A stretch of DNA of 64,000 nt from assembly GCA_905480225.1 (NCBI GenBank), contig CAJQPO010000007.1, positions 1 through 64,000 of the forward strand. The letters are read 5' to 3'. Position numbers and translations under genes: made by a program. Position 1 is the stretch's first letter; each line of letters opens with the position of its first letter. The stretch is from an uncultured Flavobacteriales bacterium. GTDB taxonomy: Bacteria; Bacteroidota; Bacteroidia; Flavobacteriales_D; Parvicellaceae. Below, one piece after another: positions 44,173 to 54,525 of the stretch. The notes beneath the pieces are model-generated. The model saw only the letters and a program-made list of their open reading frames with translations, ran no database searches and was not told the origin of the DNA.

Positions 44173-45042
44173 TTATTCAATCATATCGTTTCTTAATGCA
44201 ACAATTAATTCTGAAATTTCTTTTAATTCAGACTTTGTCATTTGCAATCTGCCCAGGTCTACGTCTTCGTCCGTTAGGTTTTTAACACTTTCACAGTTCT
44301 GGTATGCGTTCACAATTTCAAGAATACCATTCCTGATGTATATAATTTCAGGATCTTGATCTTCAATTACTTCAAGACCAGTAGCGATTCTATTTCCAAA
44401 CTCTATTTGACTGGCCAACTGTTGTACGACGTTCCCGGAATCTTGTTCCATAATCGTTAAAGAACCTAAATACATGCCTTCTATCCAGGCACCGGCGAAA
44501 TACACTACTTCAAGGTCGTCTTTGCCATTAGATTCAATGTATTCAATGGTATTCATTTGAATTTCAGTGAGAATCATGATAATAGAATCAGTATTGCCAA
44601 TATTTTCCTTAAACTTTGTTATTGCAGTTTCTTCGAAAATATTACTCATGCCAATTTCGTTTGCTAAGAATTCTGTTGCTTCCAAATACCCTTTCGCATC
44701 AGATATTTGGTCATTAACTACACAAGTTGCAAGATCAGCAGCATATACTCCAAAATTTAAGGATTTTTTAAGTTTGGTCTGGTAAAGATCTTTGTTACTC
44801 ACAGGATTTAGAATGGTTTGATCATAGACCAATCCCGCTTGTTTGAAAAAAGCTGCAATTTCAAGTGGTGAAGGCGGAGCAAAAGCAAAATCACTACTCT
44901 CTTCAATGATTATTTTGTCAGTAATTTGTTCTTTAACAATTGGGGTTTCGTCTTGATGTTGAGAAGATTCGTCTTTACCACAGGCAAAAAAGAAAATTAC
45001 TACACCAAGAAGCAAGACATTTATATTCTTCATTGTATTCAT
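44173..45042 (-). CDS. Putative lipoprotein of unknown function
   Basis: 289 residues from the ATG at 45040-45042; an upstream extension lies before the signal sequence. The N-terminal hydrophobic stretch ends in FFFAC, a lipobox, then a Ser/Glu-rich linker. The body is mostly helical and acidic (IAAFFKQAGLVYDQTI; YFAGAWIEGMYLGSLTI). I do not recognise the family; Bacteroidota genomes carry similar lipoproteins of unknown role. Co-transcribed with the following exported protein. Confidence 0.7.
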   Translation of the reverse strand: MNTMKNINVLLLGVVIFFFACGKDESSQHQDETPIVKEQITDKIIIEESSDFAFAPPSPLEIAAFFKQAGLVYDQTILNPVSNKDLYQTKLKKSLNFGVYAADLATCVVNDQISDAKGYLEATEFLANEIGMSNIFEETAITKFKENIGNTDSIIMILTEIQMNTIEYIESNGKDDLEVVYFAGAWIEGMYLGSLTIMEQDSGNVVQQLASQIEFGNRIATGLEVIEDQDPEIIYIRNGILEIVNAYQNCESVKNLTDEDVDLGRLQMTKSELKEISELIVALRNDMIE

Positions 45043-45102
45043 TTTAATTGCAACTCCTTCCACAATACGCAAATGTTGGAGTTTTGTTAGCTTAAAATAG
45101 GA

Positions 45103-45567
45103 TTAATCTTTAAATACTTCAATTTCCTGACTCTTTTTGACCAAGTCTGTGAACTTACCCTTATACCTTGTTGCACGAACCAAATGGTTATCAATCCAGT
45201 GATAATTGCCACCTCTAGGCTTACACATGAGTAGACCGTGATACTTGAATCCCTGTTTGTCCAGCCATTTTGTAGTTACCTCTCGGTGCTCTTCTGTTCT
45301 TGAGGTAAAGAAAGTAATGATGTGACCTTCTTCATACCATGCGTTTAAATATTCAAGAGCATCTTCAAATGGCTCACAAGTGGCCATTCTTTCAGGCTCT
45401 TCATTTGGAATATCGTCTGTAATCGTCCCATCGATGTCAATGAGATAATTTTTTACATCTTGAGGTAATAACGGACTAAGTGCATTTCCGCTATCATCTT
45501 TGATTTCTTCAAGTGTATGTTTGCTTTTACTCAAGTTTAGATTTTCATTATTACTCTTGTCTACCAT
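45103..45567 (-). CDS. HAD-superfamily phosphatase-like protein
   Basis: 154 residues. The HAD motif I, DIDGT, is at 44-48 (nucleophile Asp44, Asp46), motif II as FFTSRTEEHR near 86-95, and a Lys/Asp pair in KPRGGNYHWIDNH for motifs III/IV. The ~35 N-terminal residues are polar and not part of the fold. Homologues in this phylum are often labelled phosphoheptose isomerase, which the sequence does not support. The substrate is unknown. It lies 11 bases after the carboxylase gene. Confidence 0.75.
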   Translation of the reverse strand: MVDKSNNENLNLSKSKHTLEEIKDDSGNALSPLLPQDVKNYLIDIDGTITDDIPNEEPERMATCEPFEDALEYLNAWYEEGHIITFFTSRTEEHREVTTKWLDKQGFKYHGLLMCKPRGGNYHWIDNHLVRATRYKGKFTDLVKKSQEIEVFKD

Positions 45568-45578
45568 AAAGTCTATTT

Positions 45579-47237
45579 TTAAGTCTGTATAACTCCAACA
45601 TTATAAGGTTCAATCTCGTCATTGTAATTAGCCATTTCAATTCCACAAGAGATTAGATTTCTTGTGTCGGCTGGATCTATTATACCGTCTGTCCATAATC
45701 GGGCTGCTGCATAATAGGGGGAGGTTTGTGCGTCGTAATTAGCTTTGGTTTCATTATAAAGAAGCGCTTCTTTTTCAGGTGTTAATTCTTGCCCTCTGGA
45801 TTTAGCTGTAGCCAGTTCGATTTGGACCAGTACCTTTGCGGCTTGAGCTCCTCCCATTACTGCTAATTGGGCCGTAGGCCAAGCAAAAATTAACCTTGGG
45901 TCATATGCTTTTCCGCACATTGCATAATTACCCGCACCGTAGGAGTTACCCATAATTATTGTAAACTTGGGAACTGTGCTTGTGCTCATGGCACTAACCA
46001 ATTTGGCTCCATCTTTAATAATACCGCCATGTTCTGATCTTGAACCTACCATGAAACCTGTAACATCTTGGAGAAAAACCAATGGTATTTTCTTTTGATT
46101 ACAGTTCATAATAAACCGTGCAGCTTTATCAGCGGAGTCTGAATAAATAACGCCACCAAATTGTACTTCACCACTCTTGGTTTTGACAATTTCTCTTTGA
46201 TTGGCTACAATTCCTACCGACCATCCATCTATTCGAGCATAACAACATACAATTGTTTTACCGTAAGTCGCTTTGTATTCTGTGAATTTGGAGTCGTCAA
46301 CCAACCTTTTTATAATTTCCTTAACATTGTACGGTTTTGCGCGGTCATCAGGCATTACTCCGTAGATATCTCTGTCTTTAAAATGAGGCTCAATGGCATC
46401 AATTCGATTAAATCCAGCTGTTTTAACAGGCCCAATTTTTTCAATGAGATCTCTAATAGTCGATAAGCATTCATTGTCGTCTTTGCTGTGGTAATCCGTT
46501 ACTCCTGAAATTTCACAATGGGTAGTTGCACCTCCTAAAGTTTCATTGTCAATGTCTTCACCAATTGCAGCTTTAACGAGATAAGATCCAGCTAAAAATA
46601 TACTGCCTGTTTTTTCAACGATTAAAGATTCATCGCTCATTATTGGTAGATATGCACCGCCAGCAACACAGCTGCCCATTACAGCAGCAATTTGCGTTAT
46701 TCCTTTTGCACTCATTACGGCATTATTCCTGAAAATGCGGCCAAAATTTTCTTTATCGGGGAATATTTCATCTTGCATGGGCAAGAATACACCAGCGCTA
46801 TCCACTAAATAAATGATTGGAATTCTATTTTCGATTGCAATTTCTTGAGCACGTAAGTTTTTTTTGCCTGTAATAGGAAACCAAGCTCCAGCTTTTACTG
46901 TTGCATCATTAGCTACAACGATTACGGGCCTTTTATGAATGTATCCAATAACAACAATTACTCCACCAGAAGGACAACCGCCATACTTCTCATACATTTT
47001 ATGGCCTGCTAAGGCACCAACTTCAAGTTTTTTTGAATCATTGTCTAAGAGGGCATCAATACGCTCTCTAGCTGTTAATTTACCTTTGGAATGATGTTTG
47101 TCAATTTTATTTTGCCCACCACCAAGATAGATTTTATCTAATGTTCGTTGGAGTTCAGACAATCTCAGACGCATCTTGTCATCATTTCTGTTGAATTCCA
47201 TTTCTTTTTTAGTAAACTTCTTCATGTTCTCCGCCAT
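45579..47237 (-). CDS. Acyl-CoA carboxylase, carboxyltransferase beta subunit
   Basis: 552 residues, the crotonase-fold carboxyltransferase of propionyl-/methylcrotonyl-CoA carboxylases. Typical stretches are KLTARERIDALLDND, GGAYLPIMSDE near 200-210, VTGFMVGSR and GNSYGAGNYAMCGKAYDPR. It moves carboxyl from biotin to an acyl-CoA and needs a biotin-carrying alpha subunit, which is not in the window. The AGAWFPITGKKNLRAQEIA segment resembles methylcrotonyl-type subunits, but substrate is undecided. It may connect to branched-chain acyl-CoA use, as may IcmF at the left end. Confidence 0.9.
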   Translation of the reverse strand: MAENMKKFTKKEMEFNRNDDKMRLRLSELQRTLDKIYLGGGQNKIDKHHSKGKLTARERIDALLDNDSKKLEVGALAGHKMYEKYGGCPSGGVIVVIGYIHKRPVIVVANDATVKAGAWFPITGKKNLRAQEIAIENRIPIIYLVDSAGVFLPMQDEIFPDKENFGRIFRNNAVMSAKGITQIAAVMGSCVAGGAYLPIMSDESLIVEKTGSIFLAGSYLVKAAIGEDIDNETLGGATTHCEISGVTDYHSKDDNECLSTIRDLIEKIGPVKTAGFNRIDAIEPHFKDRDIYGVMPDDRAKPYNVKEIIKRLVDDSKFTEYKATYGKTIVCCYARIDGWSVGIVANQREIVKTKSGEVQFGGVIYSDSADKAARFIMNCNQKKIPLVFLQDVTGFMVGSRSEHGGIIKDGAKLVSAMSTSTVPKFTIIMGNSYGAGNYAMCGKAYDPRLIFAWPTAQLAVMGGAQAAKVLVQIELATAKSRGQELTPEKEALLYNETKANYDAQTSPYYAAARLWTDGIIDPADTRNLISCGIEMANYNDEIEPYNVGVIQT

Positions 47238-47282
47238 ATGCGTACACTTATGAAACGAAGATAATAATTTAGTGTAGGATGG

Positions 47283-47882
47283 TTACAGGAAACTGCTACT
47301 GTTTGGCCCTTCATTGAATACTAAGTCAAGTATGGACATATTTATTTGAAATCCATGCCGTTCTTCAAAAACTTGCAGATAAGAACGGTGTTTAAAATGA
47401 CGATGAAAGTCGTCATTAGGTTTACACTTGTTCCTGAAGTCAAGGACGTAATTTTTTACAAATTCGGTAGTCCTCATTTCCGGTTTTTCAATACCTGTAA
47501 TCGTTTTAACAATTTCGTGCGCTTTCGTGTTTAATTCCCACAGGGTTTTAGGTTTAAATTCTTTATAAAAAGATTCAAATAAATGGGCGTAATGTTCAAA
47601 AAAGGGCGATGCCTGATAGCTAGAAACAATCGCACCAAGATGAACTCTTTGCCAATCTTCGGCGTAAGAAATCTCCAGGTTCTCTATGGGCTCTTTCCTT
47701 TGCCGTCTATTGATTGGAACAATTAAATTTTGTTTCGAATTAGCACTTATAATTGTACATCGATTACGATAAGATTGCTTCTGGAAATGTTCATATGGAT
47801 CAAACGATACTGTTTCTGCTTGATTGTATACAGAGTAGTACGCTAAATTGCCAAAATACAACCTAGGCAGAACGGTAAACAT
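47283..47882 (-). CDS. WbqC family protein
   Basis: 199 residues from the ATG that overlaps the lepB stop by one base (TAATG); a start ten codons upstream would lie inside lepB. The WbqC signature is seen: LPRLYFGNLAYYSVY, YRNRCTIISANSKQNLIVPI, WQRVHLGAIVSSYQASPFFEHY. WbqC-like proteins occur in O-antigen loci and throughout Bacteroidota beside lepB; biochemical role is not established. Confidence 0.87.
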   Translation of the reverse strand: MFTVLPRLYFGNLAYYSVYNQAETVSFDPYEHFQKQSYRNRCTIISANSKQNLIVPINRRQRKEPIENLEISYAEDWQRVHLGAIVSSYQASPFFEHYAHLFESFYKEFKPKTLWELNTKAHEIVKTITGIEKPEMRTTEFVKNYVLDFRNKCKPNDDFHRHFKHRSYLQVFEERHGFQINMSILDLVFNEGPNSSSFL

Positions 47883-49579
47883 TAATGCGCAGATTGAAAA
47901 ATTCTTTCCCACCGAACACCTTCGTGTCCTTTTTCGTTGTCTTTTGAATACCAGATAAAGGCTGCTTTCCCAACTACATGGTCTTCAGGTACATATCCCC
48001 ACATTCTAGAGTCTAGCGAGTTGTGCCTATTGTCTCCCATTAGCCAATAGTAATTCATTTTGAATGTATATGTATCACTCAGTTCGCCATTGATGTACAC
48101 CCCATTAGGAGTAATTTCAAAATGGTTTTTTTCATAGGATTCTATAGCCCTTCTATAGAAAATCGCATTGAATTCATTCATTTCAATTTCATCTCCTTTT
48201 TTCGGTAAATACCAAGGTCCCATGTTGTCTTCTGTCCAATCTTTAGTGATCAAATTGTTCGGAAATATTTGCATGTAATTAAACTTCATGACTTCTGGGT
48301 TGTTATAGTATCCTCTTGGTTTCCAATTTACCCAAGTGGTATCTATATAGGTGAGTTTTGAAAATTCGGTGAAGGCTTTCATGGACATCGGAACGCGATA
48401 AACACCATTATTAAAGCTTATATCTGAAGGATTAATGTCATATTCCTCTTTGAATTTATCTTTTATTCTCCCGTCAAAATTTCGACTTGAAATCACATTA
48501 TAATTGAATTGCGCATTCTCATCAAGATATGCATCAGCTCCATTTACAATCAACTTACCATTTATAATTTCCATGGTGTCCCCAGCAATCCCTACACACC
48601 TTTTGATGTAATTTTCCTTCTTGTCCGTAGGCCGTTCAATCCAGCCTTCAAATTTAGTCGGATCTTTTATTCGTTCTCCGAATTGACTGTAAGTAAATGT
48701 ATGCGTCATGGTATTATTCTCCAATAGATTCGTTCTTGCTTGGGCATAATATTGTTCGCGATTTTCCTCAAATTCTTCTGCGGAGCAATTACACAAATAA
48801 AAGGCCTCATCTCTCAAGAACTGATGATAATTATGCCCCTGTAATTCATCACCTCTTTTATTTCTGCCCAATAGGGCGGTATCTCCAGCTGGGTAATTAA
48901 AAACAACAATGTCGTTTCTTTCTATGTCGGTGTACCCAGGAAGCCTGTGGTAATCCATTCCAAACCAATCCAAGTACGAGCGCGTGTACGTGCCAGGAAT
49001 GTTGTTGTGAAAAAAAGGCACAGCAAGCGGTGTTTGAGGTAATTTTGAACCGTACGCAATTTTATTTACAAAAAGGTAATCTCCAATAAGTAAATCTTTT
49101 TCCATCGAGCCCGTGGGGATCGTAAAGGCTTCAAAGAAAAACCCTCTGATTATTCCAGCGGCAACAATAGCAAATAGCAAAGCATCTCCCCACTCTCTAA
49201 TCAATCCCTTTTCTTTTTTATTTTTCCAAACCAGTGGCCCTGTCCATTTCTGTTTGTCATCATAACCGGCACTGATAACAGAATAGTGGGGCACTAGTAG
49301 AGCAATTATTGCATCCTTAAATGACCTTTTTCCTGTACAAAAACTAACATTTACATTTAAAATTAACAGCATTAAAAAATTGACACCCGGAACACACATG
49401 AGTAGAATCCACCACCATGGTTTTTCCATTAGCTTAAATAAAATCAATAGATTATAAACAGGTATATAGCCATGTAATGGATTTTTATAACCCGCTTTTT
49501 TGAATAATTTTGGAAGAGCTGCAAAATAGATTCCAATTAGTAGGTAAAGTAAAATATGGGGGATGTCTAATACAAACAT
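47882..49579 (-). CDS. lepB: Signal peptidase I, long Bacteroidota form
   Basis: 565 residues, far longer than the usual 200-350. An N-terminal region (about 1-105) holds several membrane helices and resembles DUF5684. Then come a further membrane helix (about 130-150), catalytic Ser158 in PTGSME, a ~165-residue insertion, catalytic Lys326 in YIKRCVGIAGD, and MGDNRHNSLDSR near 525. It cleaves signal peptides of exported proteins at the periplasmic face. It lies between dapB and wbqC. Confidence 0.92.
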   Translation of the reverse strand: MFVLDIPHILLYLLIGIYFAALPKLFKKAGYKNPLHGYIPVYNLLILFKLMEKPWWWILLMCVPGVNFLMLLILNVNVSFCTGKRSFKDAIIALLVPHYSVISAGYDDKQKWTGPLVWKNKKEKGLIREWGDALLFAIVAAGIIRGFFFEAFTIPTGSMEKDLLIGDYLFVNKIAYGSKLPQTPLAVPFFHNNIPGTYTRSYLDWFGMDYHRLPGYTDIERNDIVVFNYPAGDTALLGRNKRGDELQGHNYHQFLRDEAFYLCNCSAEEFEENREQYYAQARTNLLENNTMTHTFTYSQFGERIKDPTKFEGWIERPTDKKENYIKRCVGIAGDTMEIINGKLIVNGADAYLDENAQFNYNVISSRNFDGRIKDKFKEEYDINPSDISFNNGVYRVPMSMKAFTEFSKLTYIDTTWVNWKPRGYYNNPEVMKFNYMQIFPNNLITKDWTEDNMGPWYLPKKGDEIEMNEFNAIFYRRAIESYEKNHFEITPNGVYINGELSDTYTFKMNYYWLMGDNRHNSLDSRMWGYVPEDHVVGKAAFIWYSKDNEKGHEGVRWERIFQSAH

Positions 49580-49580
49580 T

Positions 49581-50294
49581 TTAGCTAAGTTTAAGTACGT
49601 CTTTCATGGTATAAATACCCTTTTTATGTTGCATAAATTCTGCGGCAATTACTGCGCCTAAGGCAAAGCCTTTTCTATTGTGTGCAACATGTTCAATTTT
49701 TAATTCGTCTACTTCCGATTGATAGGTCACTTGGTGCGTGCCTGGCACATTTGGTTCTCTTATAGATTGTATATCAAGGCTCTCCGATTCATCAGAAAGT
49801 CCATCTGACCATTTTATTTTTCTAGATAGCACATCTATGATACCTTCGCCAATCGTGATAGCAGTTCCGCTTGGAGCATCAAGTTTTTCGGTATGGTGGG
49901 TTTCTGAAACTTTCACATCATATTGTTTTTGATGTTCCATTAACTCGGCTAAACGTGTATTTATTTCTAAAAATATGTTAACGCCTAAACTAAAGTTAGT
50001 CGCCGTTAACATGGCAGCATTATAATGTTCTAACAGGCGCTTTACCTCTTCATAATTGTGGTACCATCCTGTTGTGCCAACAATTACTGGGGTACCTGCT
50101 TCAAAGCAATGTTTTATGTTCTTCGATGCAGACTCTGGGTTAGTAAATTCTATTGCTACGTCTGCGTTACTGATGGAATTGGTATCCATTTCTTCGACAC
50201 ATGTCGACCTTAGCACAATTTCGTGTCCTCTATCTTGCGCAATGGGTTCAATTGCTTTCCCCATTTTTCCATATCCAATTAGAGCAATCTTCAT
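49581..50294 (-). CDS. dapB: 4-hydroxy-tetrahydrodipicolinate reductase
   Basis: 237 residues. NAD(P)H-binding GYGKMGKAI at the N-terminus (about 7-15), then VGTTGW near 73-78, and the substrate/catalytic ETHHTEKLDAPSGTAITIGE around 131-150 with the His-His and Lys. It reduces the dihydrodipicolinate precursor on the way to lysine and diaminopimelate. It lies 1 base before lepB in the same direction. Confidence 0.95.
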   Translation of the reverse strand: MKIALIGYGKMGKAIEPIAQDRGHEIVLRSTCVEEMDTNSISNADVAIEFTNPESASKNIKHCFEAGTPVIVGTTGWYHNYEEVKRLLEHYNAAMLTATNFSLGVNIFLEINTRLAELMEHQKQYDVKVSETHHTEKLDAPSGTAITIGEGIIDVLSRKIKWSDGLSDESESLDIQSIREPNVPGTHQVTYQSEVDELKIEHVAHNRKGFALGAVIAAEFMQHKKGIYTMKDVLKLS

Positions 50295-50340
50295 AAATAG
50301 GGTTCAAAAATACAGAAATAGTAACATCTCGTGCTTTTTA

Positions 50341-50895
50341 TTATTTCTGTGCTAGAGTTAGACTAATTCCAACATGTCTATTTGTATTGAATTCGAACCT
50401 GGGAGTGATTCGGAGCGTAAGATTGGTAGATATGTCATGATTGAAAAGATGTGCGTCTACACTGGCATCTACAATTTGCAAAATGTAGATCCCCGCAATT
50501 GTAACAATCGATAAGTCTCGCCAACTCTTAAATTGATCGATGGCAGTTCTCAAATTTTCGGTACTGTAATTGGTATAATTCGTAGCGGGATTACCAGGGT
50601 TATTAAGCCTGAAAACGTATTCTTTTTTGAGGCTCTTATAATTAGTGATATTGTCTTTTAAAAAATACCCCGCAGTTCCAAGTCCAGCATAAATGATAGG
50701 GACTTTCCACAATCTTCTTCTACCTTTAATTGATGCGTGATTGTACACTTGGCCAGCTCCAGGTAAAATAGAAGATAAAATAGCTGCCTTTCTTGGTGAT
50801 TTAATTTCTGTATCAACTATCGAATCCTGTGAATACGAGTAATTGAAAAATAAAAGGAGAAAGCAGACGGTATAATTTCTGAGGGCATTATTCAT
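50341..50895 (-). CDS. DUF5683 domain membrane protein
   Basis: 184 residues. Signal peptide (1-22), then KSPRKAAILSSILPGAGQVYNH (32-53), the signature of DUF5683: a short hydrophobic hairpin with PGAGQxYN. Further helices span about 67-85 and 130-150. These proteins regularly lie between parB and dapB in Bacteroidota; function unknown. The start overlaps the parB stop by 8 bases. Confidence 0.85.
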   Translation of the reverse strand: MNNALRNYTVCFLLLFFNYSYSQDSIVDTEIKSPRKAAILSSILPGAGQVYNHASIKGRRRLWKVPIIYAGLGTAGYFLKDNITNYKSLKKEYVFRLNNPGNPATNYTNYSTENLRTAIDQFKSWRDLSIVTIAGIYILQIVDASVDAHLFNHDISTNLTLRITPRFEFNTNRHVGISLTLAQK

Positions 50896-51761
50896 TCAGA
50901 AGTTTCATGATGCGATTAAATTCTGAGTCATTCTTAAAATCAATAACAATCTTCCCTTTCCCTCGATTGTTCATCGCCACTTTAACTTTAGTTTCTAAAG
51001 AACTCGACAATAATTGAACTTCTTTTTTCTCAGAGCGACTTAATTCAATGGAACCACTTCTTTTTTTGGAGGTAGTTTTGTTTTTTACTAGTTCCTCTAC
51101 CTTTCGAACGGATAAATTATCTGCTAGAATGGATCGCAAGGTTTCAAGCTGTTCTGATTCATTTGAAATGGAAAGAAGCGATCTTGCGTGTCCCATCGAA
51201 ATTTTGTTGTCTCTTAGTGCGGCTTGAATTTCTAGGGGTAGCTTAAGAAGTCTTAAATAGTTAGAAACGGTTGAACGCTGCTTGCCAACTTTGTCACTTA
51301 ATTGTTCTTGAGTTATTTGGCATTCGTCAATTAATCGCTGAAAACTCAATGAAATTTCTATCGCATTTAAGTCTTCTCTTTGAACATTTTCAACAATGGC
51401 CATTTCCAACATGGTTTGATCGTTAGCCACTCGTATGTAGCATGGAACTGCTGTTAAACCGGCAATTGTAGCCGCTCTGAATCTGCGCTCACCCGAAATG
51501 ATTTGATATCTGTTCTGACTCATTTTACGTAACGTAATGGGCTGAATTATTCCATGAGTCTTGATAGAAGCCGTTAAATTCACCAGTGCTTCCTTTTCAA
51601 ATCCCGTTCTTGGCTGAAATGGATTTGTTTCAATTTGTGCTAAAGGAATTTCTGAAATGGAACCGGCAATTTGTGAACCAGTAGAAGGGTTAGAAGACGA
51701 CATTATATCTGTTGCTGCGCCCTCAATTAGCGCACTCAGCCCTTTACCTAATCCTCCTTTT

Positions 51762-51772
<11 letters not shown>
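50888..51772 (-). CDS. parB: Chromosome-partitioning protein ParB
   Basis: 294 residues. The N-terminal GLGKGLSALI is typical of ParB. The CTP-binding ParB domain has QPRTGFEKEALVNLTASIKT and GERRFRAA (about 113-120); the helix-turn-helix follows (ENVQREDLNAIE, QLSDKVGKQRSTVSNYLRLL), and a Lys/Arg-rich linker leads to a C-terminal dimer domain. ParB loads on parS and slides as a CTP clamp. No parS sequence was seen in the window. It overlaps parA by 11 bases. Confidence 0.95.
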
Positions 51773-52577
<805 letters not shown>

Positions 52578-52590
52578 GTCTTTCCCGTTA

Positions 52591-53271
52591 TCAATTAAGT
52601 ACTTCAGATTCTCCAATCTCAAGTAAAGTCAATTTATTACCTGCCTTTTCAAATTTTGATTTGGCTTCTTCCTTATTAATTTTAATGTATCCGAATGTGT
52701 CGTAATGAACACCTACAATATTTTTGCATTTGATAAAGTCTGCACAAATCACGGCATCATCAATCCCCATCGTAAAGTTGTCTCCTATAGGTAGAATGGC
52801 AAAATCTAATTGATGTTGCATTCCAATGAGCTTCATATCCATGGTCAAAGCAGTGTCGCCGGCATAATAAAAGTTTCCATGTTCAGATTCAATAACATAT
52901 CCCGCAGGATTGCCACCATAATTACCATCAGGAAGAATGCTGGAATGTACTGCATTGGTCATTTTTACTGTTCCAAAATCAAAATTCCATTTTCCACCGT
53001 GATTCATAGGATGGCCATCAAGTCCTTTTTGTGCAAACCACATACAAGTTTCATAAGGGGCAATAATTTTTGCTCCTGTCCTTTTAGCAATTCTCTCTAC
53101 ATCCAAAATGTGATCTTCATGTCCATGAGAAACTAAAATATAGTTTGCTTCAATACTATCAATATCAACATTAGAGGCTAATTCATTGCCAGAGATAAAT
53201 GGATCGAACAATATTTTTGTTGACCCAAAATCTAACAGCGTGCAAGAATGTCCAAAGAATGTTAATTTCAT
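52591..53271 (-). CDS. UPF0173-type metal-dependent hydrolase
   Basis: 226 residues from the ATG giving MKLTFFGHSCTLLDFG; a longer start is open but not supported. A metallo-beta-lactamase fold with SHGHEDHI (58-65, zinc ligands), a second set VHSSILPDG near 102-110, and FYYAGDTALT (about 136-145); final HYD near 198. The family (YtkL-like) is widespread, substrate unknown. It ends 13 bases before parA. Confidence 0.9.
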   Translation of the reverse strand: MKLTFFGHSCTLLDFGSTKILFDPFISGNELASNVDIDSIEANYILVSHGHEDHILDVERIAKRTGAKIIAPYETCMWFAQKGLDGHPMNHGGKWNFDFGTVKMTNAVHSSILPDGNYGGNPAGYVIESEHGNFYYAGDTALTMDMKLIGMQHQLDFAILPIGDNFTMGIDDAVICADFIKCKNIVGVHYDTFGYIKINKEEAKSKFEKAGNKLTLLEIGESEVLN

Positions 53272-53476
53272 TATAATTCTGAATAAACTTATTCTGTAAA
53301 AATACACTACAAATGAAGCTGAGCTCTAAGTCCACCTAGCTAATTGTGAACAGATTTTTGTTTATTCGTCATTTACCCGCTAGTTTATCCACAAAAATGG
53401 TCGCATTATAATCGTATTATTGCTAGAAATAAAGGGGTTGGAGATGATGTCCTCAATCCATTTAATGTTAATAAGT

Positions 53477-53998
53477 ATGGTGACAATAGTTGTAGGAACG
53501 AATAGAGGAAACAGTAAGAGCGCTGAACTTGCCAAATTTTATGAAGAATCTTTTAATGAGAAAGAAATTTCTTGTCAAGTTTTAGATTTAAAAGTACTGC
53601 CTATAGATTTTATTTTTACGGAGTGCTTTGGTCAAAGATCTGAGGAGTATGCTCATATATTAGAAAAGTATGTGATAAAAGCAGATAAGTTTGTATTTGT
53701 ATTACCGGAATACCATGGTGGATTCCCGGGTGTTGTAAAGAGCTTTTTAGATTCTTTTTCAGGAGATATTATTGCGGGGAAACATGCTGCATTAGTTGGT
53801 GTTTCAGCAGGAAGGGCTGGTAACTTAAGGGGATTAGATGCATTTGCTGGCGTGCTGGGGTACATGCAAGTAGAAGTATTAGCCAACAGACCGAAGTTGA
53901 GTAATATTGAGGGTATCCTTAAGGGTGGTGTTTTGGCAAATGCGGAGAATTTGGCCAAGGTTGAAAAACAAATACAGCAATTGATTGCAATTAGCTAG
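53477..53998 (+). CDS. NADPH-dependent FMN reductase-like flavoprotein
   Basis: 173 residues from the ATG giving MVTIVVGTNRGNSKSAELAK; earlier in-frame starts would add a non-family tail. The phosphate-binding loop is GTNRGNSKS (7-15), and LPEYHGGFPGVVKSFLDSF (about 76-94) is the typical flavodoxin-like flavin loop. It probably reduces FMN or a quinone/azo-type substrate with NADPH. It lies alone between two minus-strand genes. Confidence 0.85.
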   Translation: MVTIVVGTNRGNSKSAELAKFYEESFNEKEISCQVLDLKVLPIDFIFTECFGQRSEEYAHILEKYVIKADKFVFVLPEYHGGFPGVVKSFLDSFSGDIIAGKHAALVGVSAGRAGNLRGLDAFAGVLGYMQVEVLANRPKLSNIEGILKGGVLANAENLAKVEKQIQQLIAIS

Positions 53999-54028
53999 TC
54001 TCTATTGCATTGAGATCAAGGTTGGGAT

Positions 54029-54391
54029 TTAGCCCAAATCATCGAATTTAACATCCGTTGTGTAATCTTGGTCTTGATTTGAAGCGTTGTCTGAGTTAGA
54101 AGAATAATTCGTGCTTAATTCAGGAAAATCTCCTTGATCTTTTAATTCTTGAATTTTATCAATGGCCTCATCAAATCCTAAACTAAACTTTTCAAAATCC
54201 TCTTTGTACAGAAATATTTTATGTTTTTCGTAGTGTGATTTGCCGTCATGATTTGTTTTCTTCTTACTCTCGGTAATGGTTAGGTAAAGATCGTTACCCT
54301 TAGTAGTTTTCACATCGAAGAAGTAAGTCCTTTTACCAGCTCTTACAGCTTTCGAGAAAATCTCATCTCTATATGGCATTTTATCTTCCAT
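54029..54391 (-). CDS. PUR-domain DNA/RNA-binding protein (DUF3276)
   Basis: 120 residues. The PUR-alpha-like fold is read from VRAGKRTYFFDVKTTKGNDLYLTITES and KHKIFLYKEDFEKFSLGFDEAID; the C-terminal ~25 residues are acidic, Asn/Asp-rich and probably disordered. Bacterial PUR proteins (BpuR in Borrelia) bind single-stranded DNA and RNA. In Bacteroidota the single-domain form is conserved with no known target. Confidence 0.87.
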   Translation of the reverse strand: MEDKMPYRDEIFSKAVRAGKRTYFFDVKTTKGNDLYLTITESKKKTNHDGKSHYEKHKIFLYKEDFEKFSLGFDEAIDKIQELKDQGDFPELSTNYSSNSDNASNQDQDYTTDVKFDDLG

Positions 54392-54525
54392 CTTCCCTTA
54401 AATCTTAAACACTTTAAACAAAACAGGCCTCTAACAAATTTAACATAAAATCCGATATATTAAAATTAATAGGCCTCTAATGTCAATACGTCTATGGTTT
54501 TCGCTAGTTAATCGTTGATAAGTAA

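Noticed and set aside
52578-52622. parA extended by 15 residues
   Set aside because: MAKIITIANQKGGVGKTT is the standard ParA start; the extension overlaps the UPF0173 gene end.
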